NCBI GenBank assembly: GCA_030618965.1
Contig: JAUXCJ010000101.1
Span: 1-5,726, forward strand
Direction: 5' to 3'
From: Thiomargarita sp.
Lineage (GTDB): Bacteria; Pseudomonadota; Gammaproteobacteria; Beggiatoales; Beggiatoaceae
DNA: 5,726 bases
Shown: one piece after another, positions 1-5,157 of the stretch
Layout of the letters: each line of letters begins with the position of its first letter
Position numbering within the stretch: the stretch's first letter is position 1
Notes under the pieces: generated by a model
What the model was told of the DNA's origin: nothing
What the model saw: only the letters and a program-made list of their open reading frames with translations
Database searches by the model: none
Position numbers and translations under genes: made by a program

Positions 1-18
1 CCAAAGCTAAAGCTTTGG
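1..18. repeat. perfect palindrome at window edge
   Basis: CCAAAGCT, two bases (AA), then AGCTTTGG form a perfect 8-bp inverted repeat. It lies about 90 bp beyond the stop codon of the minus-strand phospholipase remnant, so it could act as that gene's transcription terminator or be one arm of a dispersed palindromic repeat. The window ends here, so a following T-run or a longer repeat cannot be seen. Positions 19-108 hold no gene and only weak AT-rich dyads, such as TTATTT/AAATAA at 57-70. Confidence 0.5.
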
Positions 19-108
19 ACTCCAAACAATATACCAGATAATTTGTGGTTCTGTACTTATTTACAAATAAATTTCACTGTCTAAACTCCCAGTCTCTAAC
101 GGTTTTAG

Positions 109-897
109 CTAATCGCTAGTTTCTTGACAAGAGCAAGTTTTTTTTATGTACTCTGCTAATGAAACGTTTTCTTTTTCATCTTCTGTTTTCTCTTCTTCTG
201 GTTTTAAGGAACAGACATGTTCGCCCGCCAGTTCTCCCAGTTTGCGATAGGACTCAAACTGAGCCTCGTAAAAAAATTGATCAGCCGTTGGTTCATCCGG
301 AAAACTGGGATTTGTCCGCCGATAAGCCAACAAATCTTCCGGTTCATCTCCCACCATTGTTGTCTTAATAAAGAACAATGTGCCAGTTTGTTTATTTCCG
401 TTCTCATCTGCGGGATAATTTATTGTTCCTTTAACAAAGTAGGCTTTGGTATATCCCTTATTTTCAAGATCAGGGCGTAAGTCAGATAGATTAAGCGTAA
501 TGTTAATCCCCAAGTCAATACGCGCTTTGCGTTGCAGATTGGCTAAATCCGCCATTTCAAATTTTTGATCAGCCCCGGCATCTGAGGCAATAATAACTTT
601 GCAACGCCGTTTTAGTAACGGATAAATCCCAAGATTTTCATGATGTCCACCGTCAGATAGATTCAGCAAAGTATCCTTTGTACCCCCATGACGGAAAAAC
701 TCTTTAGCCAAATAAAATGGCCAAATTATCATTTTGGGTTTTTGTTTCAGATTAGGGTTTAACACCCAAAGATTTAAACGGATATTCAACATCGTCATCC
801 AAAACGCCATAATCGGATTGGTATTCGTCCCCATTCCTGGACTCGCGGCTGCTCCTGAAATCGCCATGGCGGTGGCAAGTTCAAATTGCCCATCAGC
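109..897 (-). pseudogene. patatin-like phospholipase, C-terminal fragment
   Basis: This is the C-terminal remnant of a patatin-like (acyl hydrolase/phospholipase) protein. Numbered from the first in-frame ATG (865-867), it has an AISGAAASPGMG segment at 2-13 and LSDGGHHENLGIYPLL at 70-85. Asp72 in DGG is the usual aspartate of the patatin Ser-Asp dyad. The glycine-rich oxyanion loop and the GxSxG nucleophile, which precede this region in the family, are absent. Family-like sequence (DGQFELATA) continues in frame upstream of the ATG up to about 897, so that ATG is internal and not a true start. The frame then enters the inverted repeat of the adjacent insertion sequence and meets a stop (TAA, 913-915). 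The 5' half is not found to the right of the insertion sequence. The fragment is therefore probably not expressed and not catalytic. The 3' end (TAG at 109-111) looks natural, with an acidic tail rich in Glu and Lys. Confidence 0.8.
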
Positions 898-918
898 ATC
901 AATGCCATTAAGTTAAGT
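898..918 (+). repeat. left terminal inverted repeat of the IS
   Basis: It matches the reverse complement of 2688-2708 without a mismatch over 21 bp. An imperfect match continues inward: TGTTATAA lies at 926-933 here, and TGTTATAAT is found on the opposite strand inside the right end. The TAA at 913-915 (minus strand) inside this repeat closes the reading frame of the neighbouring phospholipase remnant. Confidence 0.9.
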
Positions 919-1304
919 AACTAATTGTTATAAAGCATAAAACTATAAAAACATACTATTTATAATAGATTAAAGATGGTTCAAAGTTGATTCAAAAGAA
1001 GCTTCTATGTCCATAAAATGTAAAAATATATATTATGGTCATAATTAAGTTATTTAAGAATAATTAGACAACTAATGATTTGTAATCAATTAAAATATTT
1101 GTATGATTTTTTTATAATTATTCAAAATTACCCAAAAATATAGTTTCAGTTTATGGTATTGTGTTTTTTGAAAAACCATTAAATTATATTTTTCCAATTT
1201 AGCTAAATTAAAGTTAAAATTGCTTTTTTGAGATCATAATATCCCCTACCCATATCAAAACTTAGGCTAAAAAATTAGAATAAAGTTAAATGTAATTTAG
1301 AGCA
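919..1304. other. ORF-less AT-rich segment inside the IS
   Basis: These 386 bp lie between the left inverted repeat and the transposase stop codon. They are strongly AT-rich and hold no reading frame of useful length on either strand. Only small dyads are seen: CCATAA/TTATGG at 1011-1038, ATTAG/CTAAT near 1066-1079, and TGATT/AATCA just after it. None is followed by a convincing T-run in the transposase direction. It may be an untranslated tail, a decayed passenger region, or an internal structure needed by the element. I cannot tell which. Confidence 0.6.
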
Positions 1305-2570
1305 TTAAAAACATATTTTCTTTCTTCGACGATGATAATTTAAAGAAACGGTAGCAGAGTTTTTTTTCCTTGGAATTACTCTATCTCGATTAATGTAAGT
1401 AGGATTCATTAAGAACCATTCGGTAAGTGTTTCTAAAATAGCACCCGTATCCATGTCAGTGTAAAATAGTTCAATAACATGGTTTTTAATAGCATTGAAA
1501 GATACTTGATTATTAACGGTTTGTTCCAATTCGTTAGGAGTTGATTTAGCTAATAGTTGTTGATCAACATCAGCTGTTAGAATACTTTCTAGCCCTGTAA
1601 TGAACAAAGTCGAATAAAAATCTTGTTTTACAGCTTCAACGGTTTGACCAGAAAAGTTTTCTATACCAAGTCTTTCTTTAATTAAAGCATAAAATCCTTC
1701 TACTCCCCAACGGAGATAATAGAGTTCTTTAAAATCTTTAGCCGGATAAAGTTCTTCATCTAATAATGAGGTAACTAATACCTCCAGTTCACCCGTGTTT
1801 AGTCTCACACTCACAAAACGTACTGTAATTTCCTGGGGAAAGTTTTCTGGTTGATCTTTTTTGTATTCAGCAGGAATTTTCAAAGTTGTTATGCAACTTT
1901 TAACCACGTTTTCCTTAAATAAATCACGCGCAGCTTTGAAAGAACTTTTAGAACAACGAATTACAAAGTTGGCTGTTTTGATATGAGTTGCTAAAAATCT
2001 ATAAGAGGCGTAATTGCGGTCATATATGATTAAATCGTTGTCATTACAATGTTTTAAATGTTCTACTGCCAAATCAACTTCGTAAGCAGTTGATTTAGAT
2101 AACTGTCCATCTATAACAATACGATTAATTGGGTCAAACATAACTGACATAAGCCCATAGTTATGTTTACCTTTTATGGTTTTATTCCCTCCATTGTTAT
2201 ATTCGATACTCCCAAAGGCTTCCTGAATTTCTTTGCTATTGGGCAATATCACTTTAGAGCCATCTACAGCACAGAGACGATGACCTTTATAATGTTTATA
2301 GTTATCATCACTATAACAAACATTTACGATTGCTTCTTGATTAAGCTCAATAAAAGCAGTATGTGATAAGTGACTGCGAGCTTGAGTAAAAGCACTATTT
2401 GTTACTAATGGTATTTTAGCGATTTTGCAAAATTCATTTAATAACAACTGGATTGACTTGCTGCTTTTTTGTAAAATCAACAAAATTACCACCGGGAATG
2501 TTAATTTACGCTTACGACTAAAAAAGCTATGATGATTACGATGATTTGCTTTGAAATTTTCATTTCTCAT
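1305..2570 (-). CDS. IS4-family DDE transposase
   Basis: This 421-residue protein catalyses cut-and-paste movement of the surrounding element by an RNase H-fold DDE domain acting on the terminal inverted repeats. The catalytic triad can be placed: Asp103 in AVDGSK, Asp184 in IIYDRNYASY, and Glu291. Glu291 sits in the IS4 signature Y-(2)-R-(3)-E-(6)-K, seen as Tyr284, Arg287, Glu291 and Lys298 (YYLRWGVEGFYALIK). The beta-strand region between the second Asp and the Glu is the insertion domain typical of the family. The N-terminus (1-30) and C-terminus (402-421) are both very basic. The frame is uninterrupted. The start is the only ATG near the 5' end; the frame upstream is open to 2643 but offers only ATA or ATT codons. 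The ribosome site in front is weak (GAAAAG), as is common for transposases kept at low expression. Confidence 0.95.
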   Translation of the reverse strand: MRNENFKANHRNHHSFFSRKRKLTFPVVILLILQKSSKSIQLLLNEFCKIAKIPLVTNSAFTQARSHLSHTAFIELNQEAIVNVCYSDDNYKHYKGHRLCAVDGSKVILPNSKEIQEAFGSIEYNNGGNKTIKGKHNYGLMSVMFDPINRIVIDGQLSKSTAYEVDLAVEHLKHCNDNDLIIYDRNYASYRFLATHIKTANFVIRCSKSSFKAARDLFKENVVKSCITTLKIPAEYKKDQPENFPQEITVRFVSVRLNTGELEVLVTSLLDEELYPAKDFKELYYLRWGVEGFYALIKERLGIENFSGQTVEAVKQDFYSTLFITGLESILTADVDQQLLAKSTPNELEQTVNNQVSFNAIKNHVIELFYTDMDTGAILETLTEWFLMNPTYINRDRVIPRKKNSATVSLNYHRRRKKICF

Positions 2571-2672
2571 CTTTTCTATGATAATGGAAATACAACGGTT
2601 TTTTTTTGATTTAAAGGGGCAAGCAACTGTTTTAGCATTCTTTTATTTAACCTATTTTGTTAATACTTTGTT

Positions 2673-2678
2673 ATTATA
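2673..2678 (-). promoter_or_regulatory. possible transposase promoter (extended -10)
   Basis: On the minus strand TGTTATAAT gives a perfect TATAAT with the extended TGn element, just inside the right inverted repeat. No good -35 hexamer lies at 16-18 bp upstream; that stretch falls in the inverted repeat (CCATTA). Transcription from here would leave a leader of about 95 bases before the transposase ATG. The leader contains a run of nine A residues (complement of 2599-2607). The assignment rests on sequence match alone. Confidence 0.45.
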
Positions 2679-2687
2679 ACATGTTAC

Positions 2688-2708
2688 ACTTAACTTAATG
2701 GCATTGAT
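2688..2708 (-). repeat. right terminal inverted repeat of the IS
   Basis: This is the perfect 21-bp reverse complement of 898-918. It lies directly next to the palindromic repeat cluster that begins at 2707-2709, so the last two bases (AT) may be shared with that repeat. Confidence 0.9.
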
Positions 2709-2850
2709 ACCAGCCTGGGGCAACGCCCCAGGAGATTTATTTATAATTTAAGCCCTGAAAGGGCGGCACATTATATTGAATTATGTCTCGCCCTTTCAGG
2801 GCTTAACATCGAATGTCATTAAATCTTGGGGCGTTGCCCCAGGCTAGTAT
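2709..2850. repeat. inverted pair of palindrome-rich repeat units
   Basis: Two copies of a unit of about 65 bp face each other. Copy 1 runs from about 2707 to 2771. Copy 2 runs from about 2850 back to 2784 on the other strand. Each begins ATAC(C/T)AGCC, then the hairpin CCTGGGGCAACGCCCCA, an AT-rich spacer containing ATTTA, then TTAAGCCCTGAAAGGGCG, and ends near ACAT. The outer hairpins are 2714-2732 (8-bp perfect stem, loop AAC) and 2825-2843 (8-bp stem with one G-U pair). The AT spacers differ in sequence, while the GC-rich hairpins are nearly identical, which suggests selection for structure. No coding frame fits. It resembles REP/BIME-type dispersed elements. Transcribed in either direction it would fold strongly and could terminate or insulate transcription between the IS and the operon to its right. 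Confidence 0.85.
2748..2806. repeat. 18-bp perfect inverted repeat (central hairpin)
   Basis: TTAAGCCCTGAAAGGGCG (2748-2765) pairs perfectly with 2789-2806. The pairing can extend with a G-U pair, one mismatch and ACAT/ATGT closer to the loop. Each arm can also fold on itself (GCCC-TGAAA-GGGC), so the sequence can switch between one long hairpin and two small ones. It forms the junction of the two repeat units. The nearby 3' sequence has no T-run, so a classical intrinsic terminator is not evident. Confidence 0.85.
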
Positions 2851-2855
2851 GTCAA

Positions 2856-2868
2856 CCCCTTTCAGGGG
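2856..2868. repeat. small hairpin related to the repeat cluster
   Basis: CCCCTTTCAGGGG is a 5-bp stem (CCCCT/AGGGG) with loop TTC. It differs only at the outer bases from the GCCCTTTCAGGGC core found twice in the adjacent repeat pair. It is probably a third, partial copy of the same palindrome family. Confidence 0.6.
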
Positions 2869-2916
2869 GAAAATCAAAAGCCATGCACTTTTAATCACAC
2901 CCACCTATAGCTTAAT

Positions 2917-2945
2917 TTGCGAAGGTGCAGAATATATCATACAAT
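2917..2945 (+). promoter_or_regulatory. sigma70-type promoter of the ATPase/TOPRIM operon
   Basis: TTGCGA (2917-2922) and TACAAT (2940-2945) are separated by 17 bp, the ideal spacing. They match the -35 and -10 consensus at four and five of six positions. The start of transcription would fall near 2952, giving a leader of about 40 bases before the ATG at 2992. A short dyad (CACCT 2902-2906, AGGTG 2923-2927) brackets the -35 element and could be an operator, but it is only 5 bp per arm. Confidence 0.6.
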
Positions 2946-2991
2946 TCATTGTTTAGTACTTATAACTTAACGAGGATTGCCAATATTTTTT

Positions 2992-4047
2992 ATGAAACTT
3001 CATTCTCTCAAAGTGCAACATTTTCGGGCTATTGAAAATAGCACCTTTGATTTTACTGATAATATTTCTAAGCCCAAACAAATGAACTTAATCGTTGGGC
3101 CTAATGGCAGTGGCAAAACTTCAATTTTGGATGCGATTCATATCGTAGTGCGTACCCTAGAAAATCCACTCAAGCCACGCTTAAGAGAAGCATTAGAATT
3201 TTCTGTATCTCAATTAGTGCGTGGTAGGCAAGCGAAAATTGAATTTGAATATTCTATTGAAGAAAATGAGGCGCACGCACTCAATGAAGTTTTTCATGCG
3301 CTCAACAAAAATGAGCCGTTTCGATTCAATGGCGACGAACCCCCACTGATGATACCTGCTTGTGTGACTTGGAAAATGCCTACTTGGAAACAATATGAGC
3401 GTTCAGACTTTTCGGTTTCCTCTAACGGTGTTGAGGTACTGGGAGCTAGAGGGCAAACCGCTAGGGCTGTCTCAATGAACCTGATTCGACATAGCCTGCT
3501 TGAACGTGTGGGAGGTGTTTGTTATATCGAACAACGACGTTCACTTCGCGCTGTCAAAAATTATTCATCCAATACAGATAACTTGCCCTCTGATGATGTC
3601 TTGTCTCGGTTAAATATTTACTATCGCAAGCACCAAACTTGGAATGAAGAAAAGTATGGAGAATCTTATTGGTATAAAATCCAGAAATTATTTAATCAAG
3701 TATGTTCGCCAACTCAGCTAGTCAGAGTCGAATCAGGACCTGATTTTGACACATTGATTGTCAAAAAAAACCACATGGAATATAACTTACTACAAATGAG
3801 TTCTGGAGAGCATCAAATATTAAGTATTTTAGTGGGTTTGGTAGCTGAAACAGCCGTAAATTCGATTATTTTAATTGATGAAGTAGAATTGCATTTACAT
3901 CCAGTTTGGCAAAGAAAATTGGTTCAAGCGTTAAGAGAGGATAAGTCAAATAATCAATATATTTTCACCACGCACTCTCCTTTTGTAAAACAGTTATTTT
4001 TTGAAGATGAGATTATTGAATTGGAAGATTTAGGGGAGCAAGTTTAA
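2992..4047 (+). CDS. RecF/OLD-like ABC-type ATPase, PARIS AriA-like
   Basis: This 351-residue ATPase has the layout of the OLD/RecF/SMC-like family. Residues 1-15 (MKLHSLKVQHFRAIE) are the typical first strand. Walker A is GPNGSGKT at 36-43 (Lys42). The ABC signature is LQMSSGEHQ at 267-275. Walker B is IILIDEVE at 292-299 (Asp296, Glu297), followed by the family hallmark LHLHP. The H-loop His328 lies in FTTHSPF. All key residues are present, so ATP binding and hydrolysis are expected, with dimerisation through the signature. Residues of about 90-250 form the variable insert seen in defence ATPases. The protein is short and lacks a fused TOPRIM domain; that domain is in the next gene. A TTG at 2977 would add five residues, but the ATG at 2992 fits the family N-terminus. 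Neither start is ideally spaced from the GAGGA at 2972-2976. Its stop overlaps the next start. The AriA-like role as sensor/scaffold is inferred from gene pairing. Confidence 0.88.
   Translation: MKLHSLKVQHFRAIENSTFDFTDNISKPKQMNLIVGPNGSGKTSILDAIHIVVRTLENPLKPRLREALEFSVSQLVRGRQAKIEFEYSIEENEAHALNEVFHALNKNEPFRFNGDEPPLMIPACVTWKMPTWKQYERSDFSVSSNGVEVLGARGQTARAVSMNLIRHSLLERVGGVCYIEQRRSLRAVKNYSSNTDNLPSDDVLSRLNIYYRKHQTWNEEKYGESYWYKIQKLFNQVCSPTQLVRVESGPDFDTLIVKKNHMEYNLLQMSSGEHQILSILVGLVAETAVNSIILIDEVELHLHPVWQRKLVQALREDKSNNQYIFTTHSPFVKQLFFEDEIIELEDLGEQV
4033..4038 (+). promoter_or_regulatory. Shine-Dalgarno site of the TOPRIM gene
   Basis: GGGGAG lies 8 bases before the ATG at 4047, inside the last codons of the ATPase gene. 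It supports this start and the one-base TAATG overlap, which points to coupled translation and a controlled ratio of the two proteins. Confidence 0.8.
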
Positions 4048-4991
4048 TGCAATTATCAAAACACGATTTTTATGTTTTGGTCGAAGGCCACCCCAACAGT
4101 CCAGAACTCGCTTTTTTCACGCAAGCTATTCAAAAAATTGTTGACTTAAACGGACTCTCAAATATTTACCCGAATATTGTTGAGGTGGGTAGTAGTTCTT
4201 CATTTAATGCTTTTGCCAAACTCGGTTATCATCATTCCAAGATTCATCAATCTATACCAGTATTGGCAATAGCAGATAGTGACTACAGAACCAATTTGAA
4301 TAAACAATCTGCTCCTCACCAACAATTTATAGCAGAGAAAAAGCCTAAAATACTGTATTGGGCAAGACATGAATGGGAAAACTATCTGCTTGAAGAAACT
4401 GATTTTATGGCAAATTGGATTAATCAGATTCCCATGAATGTAAATTCTTTGCCAAAAATAAAAATTTACCGAAAAGCAGACAAACAAGCTAATAAGCTCA
4501 TATTAGATGACGGTTTAAAAAAGTATTTTCAAAATTCTATTAAAGTAGAATATTGGGAATGCCTTAAATTTAATCTCGCGGTGCAAATCAAAAAATACCC
4601 TACCGTGGCAAAGCCAGCCGATTTTGATAATCAAACGCTAACAGAGATAAAAGCATGGTTTTTAAATCAAACCACTAAATCAGAAGCGGTTGTCAAACTG
4701 AAACAGAGAGCAGATAATTTGTTTGATGAGATTATGACAGAACTTCCTTGGGGAACCTGGCTAACTCAACCTTTGATAATCCAATTTGAGTTAGCCAAAA
4801 AACGATTTCGTGGAAAGGAAGCTTTTTCTAATCTTTGTCAATTTATTCAACAATCCTATGGAATTCATAACTTAGACAAAGATGTGCTGATTATAGAGAC
4901 ATTAAAACATCTAACAACTAATACCTCTTCACTCATATTTCGAGATTTGCAGGATTTACTATTACCTGAATTCATTAAACTCGAAGATTGA
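4047..4991 (+). CDS. TOPRIM/DUF4435-like protein, PARIS AriB-like effector
   Basis: This 314-residue protein has the marks of a TOPRIM nuclease domain in its first 120 residues. A strand ending in the metal-binding Glu reads FYVLVEGHPNSPE (8-20, Glu13, with Glu20 further on). IVEVGSSSSF (44-53) is in the place of the second strand. ADSDYR (76-81) supplies the DxD pair, Asp77 and Asp79. ILYWARHEWENYLLEE (102-117) resembles the E-ENYLL segment found in DUF4435 proteins. The C-terminal two thirds is helical-looking, Lys/Glu rich, and unrecognised. It has no signal peptide or membrane segment, so it should be cytoplasmic. It is translationally coupled to the upstream ATPase. In PARIS the AriB TOPRIM protein is held inactive by the AriA ATPase and is released to cleave host tRNA when a phage anti-restriction protein is sensed. 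That role is inferred here from architecture only. Other OLD-like ATPase/TOPRIM pairs remain possible. Confidence 0.75.
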   Translation: MQLSKHDFYVLVEGHPNSPELAFFTQAIQKIVDLNGLSNIYPNIVEVGSSSSFNAFAKLGYHHSKIHQSIPVLAIADSDYRTNLNKQSAPHQQFIAEKKPKILYWARHEWENYLLEETDFMANWINQIPMNVNSLPKIKIYRKADKQANKLILDDGLKKYFQNSIKVEYWECLKFNLAVQIKKYPTVAKPADFDNQTLTEIKAWFLNQTTKSEAVVKLKQRADNLFDEIMTELPWGTWLTQPLIIQFELAKKRFRGKEAFSNLCQFIQQSYGIHNLDKDVLIIETLKHLTTNTSSLIFRDLQDLLLPEFIKLED

Positions 4992-5028
4992 TTAAGACAA
5001 AGATGATATCTAGGCAAGGAGAAAACAC

Positions 5029-5097
5029 AATATTTACAAATAGTTAAATATTAAATATGACTTTGTTATAGCACTATTTATCCTTGTTTATATAACA
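5029..5097. terminator. weak AT-rich dyads in convergent intergenic region
   Basis: Between the TOPRIM gene and the converging minus-strand gene (4992-5152) there are two inverted repeats. AATATTTA/TAAATATT lies at 5029-5036 and 5045-5052 with an 8-base loop. TGTTATA/TATAACA lies at 5064-5070 and 5091-5097 with a 20-base loop. An 8-bp direct repeat, ATCCTTGT, occurs at 5080-5087 and 5097-5104. The stems are almost pure AT and no strong T-run follows, so a terminator role is only plausible from position. Confidence 0.25.
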
Positions 5098-5124
5098 TCC
5101 TTGTAGTTAATATTATTGAATACT

Positions 5125-5157
5125 GCTTCTCGGTGTCCGCTACTGCACCTTGTTAGC
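5125..5157 (-). other. attC-like half site (tentative)
   Basis: On the minus strand this GC-rich stretch begins GCTAACAAGGTGC, then AGTAGCGGACACCGAG. It overlaps the stop codon (TAA) of the gene it follows. Integron cassette attC sites often start with a RYYYAAC core at the end of the cassette gene, followed by an imperfect palindromic arm. The first core and arm resemble that pattern. The complementary arm and the closing GTTRRRY core are not seen in the AT-rich DNA beyond, so this would be a truncated site at best. It stands out from its AT-rich surroundings. Confidence 0.3.

Larger units (their letters stand above)
898..2708 (-). mobile_element. IS4-family insertion sequence, about 1.8 kb
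   Basis: The element is bounded by a 21-bp perfect inverted repeat (898-918 and 2688-2708) and contains one complete transposase gene. The repeat ends read AATGCCATTAAGTTAAGT inward, which resembles the remembered ends of IS4 (TAATGCC...AGTTAAG) and IS231 (CATGCCC...CTTAAG). Exact ends could be 900-2706, because the outermost AT on each side may belong to flanking DNA; the neighbouring palindromic repeat also begins with ATAC in both of its copies. No direct target duplication is visible: the left flank ends CCCATCAGC and the right flank begins ACCAGCCTG. The left end interrupts a patatin-like gene and the right end abuts a palindromic repeat cluster, so the two flanks do not belong to one another. 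This suggests a deletion or recombination after insertion. The intact ORF and matching ends suggest the element could still be active. Confidence 0.88.

Noticed and set aside
734..916. 60-codon plus-strand reading frame opposite the phospholipase remnant
   Set aside because: It is antisense to a clear patatin-like frame, has no recognisable features, and runs into the IS inverted repeat.
1358..1367. A-AAA-AAC slippery heptamer in the transposase message (complement of the T8 run), a possible programmed -1 frameshift
   Set aside because: It lies about 20 codons before the stop, and the -1 frame ends only a few bases beyond the normal stop, so no added domain would result. The zero frame already encodes the complete DDE protein.
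2709..2868. CRISPR-like array from the repeated GC-rich palindromes
   Set aside because: The units are inverted, not direct, there are only two full copies with no regular spacers, and no cas genes are present.
4200..4487. 95-codon minus-strand reading frame inside the TOPRIM gene
   Set aside because: It is antisense to a well supported gene with TOPRIM motifs, and its Phe/Cys/Tyr-rich composition is typical of a shadow frame.
4033..4991. HNH partner (Septu) or UvrD-type helicase partner (Gabija) for the ATPase
   Set aside because: The second gene shows no HNH histidine/asparagine motif and no helicase Walker motifs; its Glu, DxD and ENYLL pattern fits a TOPRIM/DUF4435 protein better.
5029..5104. 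Direct and inverted AT repeats as an origin or iteron array
   Set aside because: There are only two copies of an 8-bp direct repeat and AT-only dyads, with no replication gene nearby; chance is likely in DNA this AT-rich.
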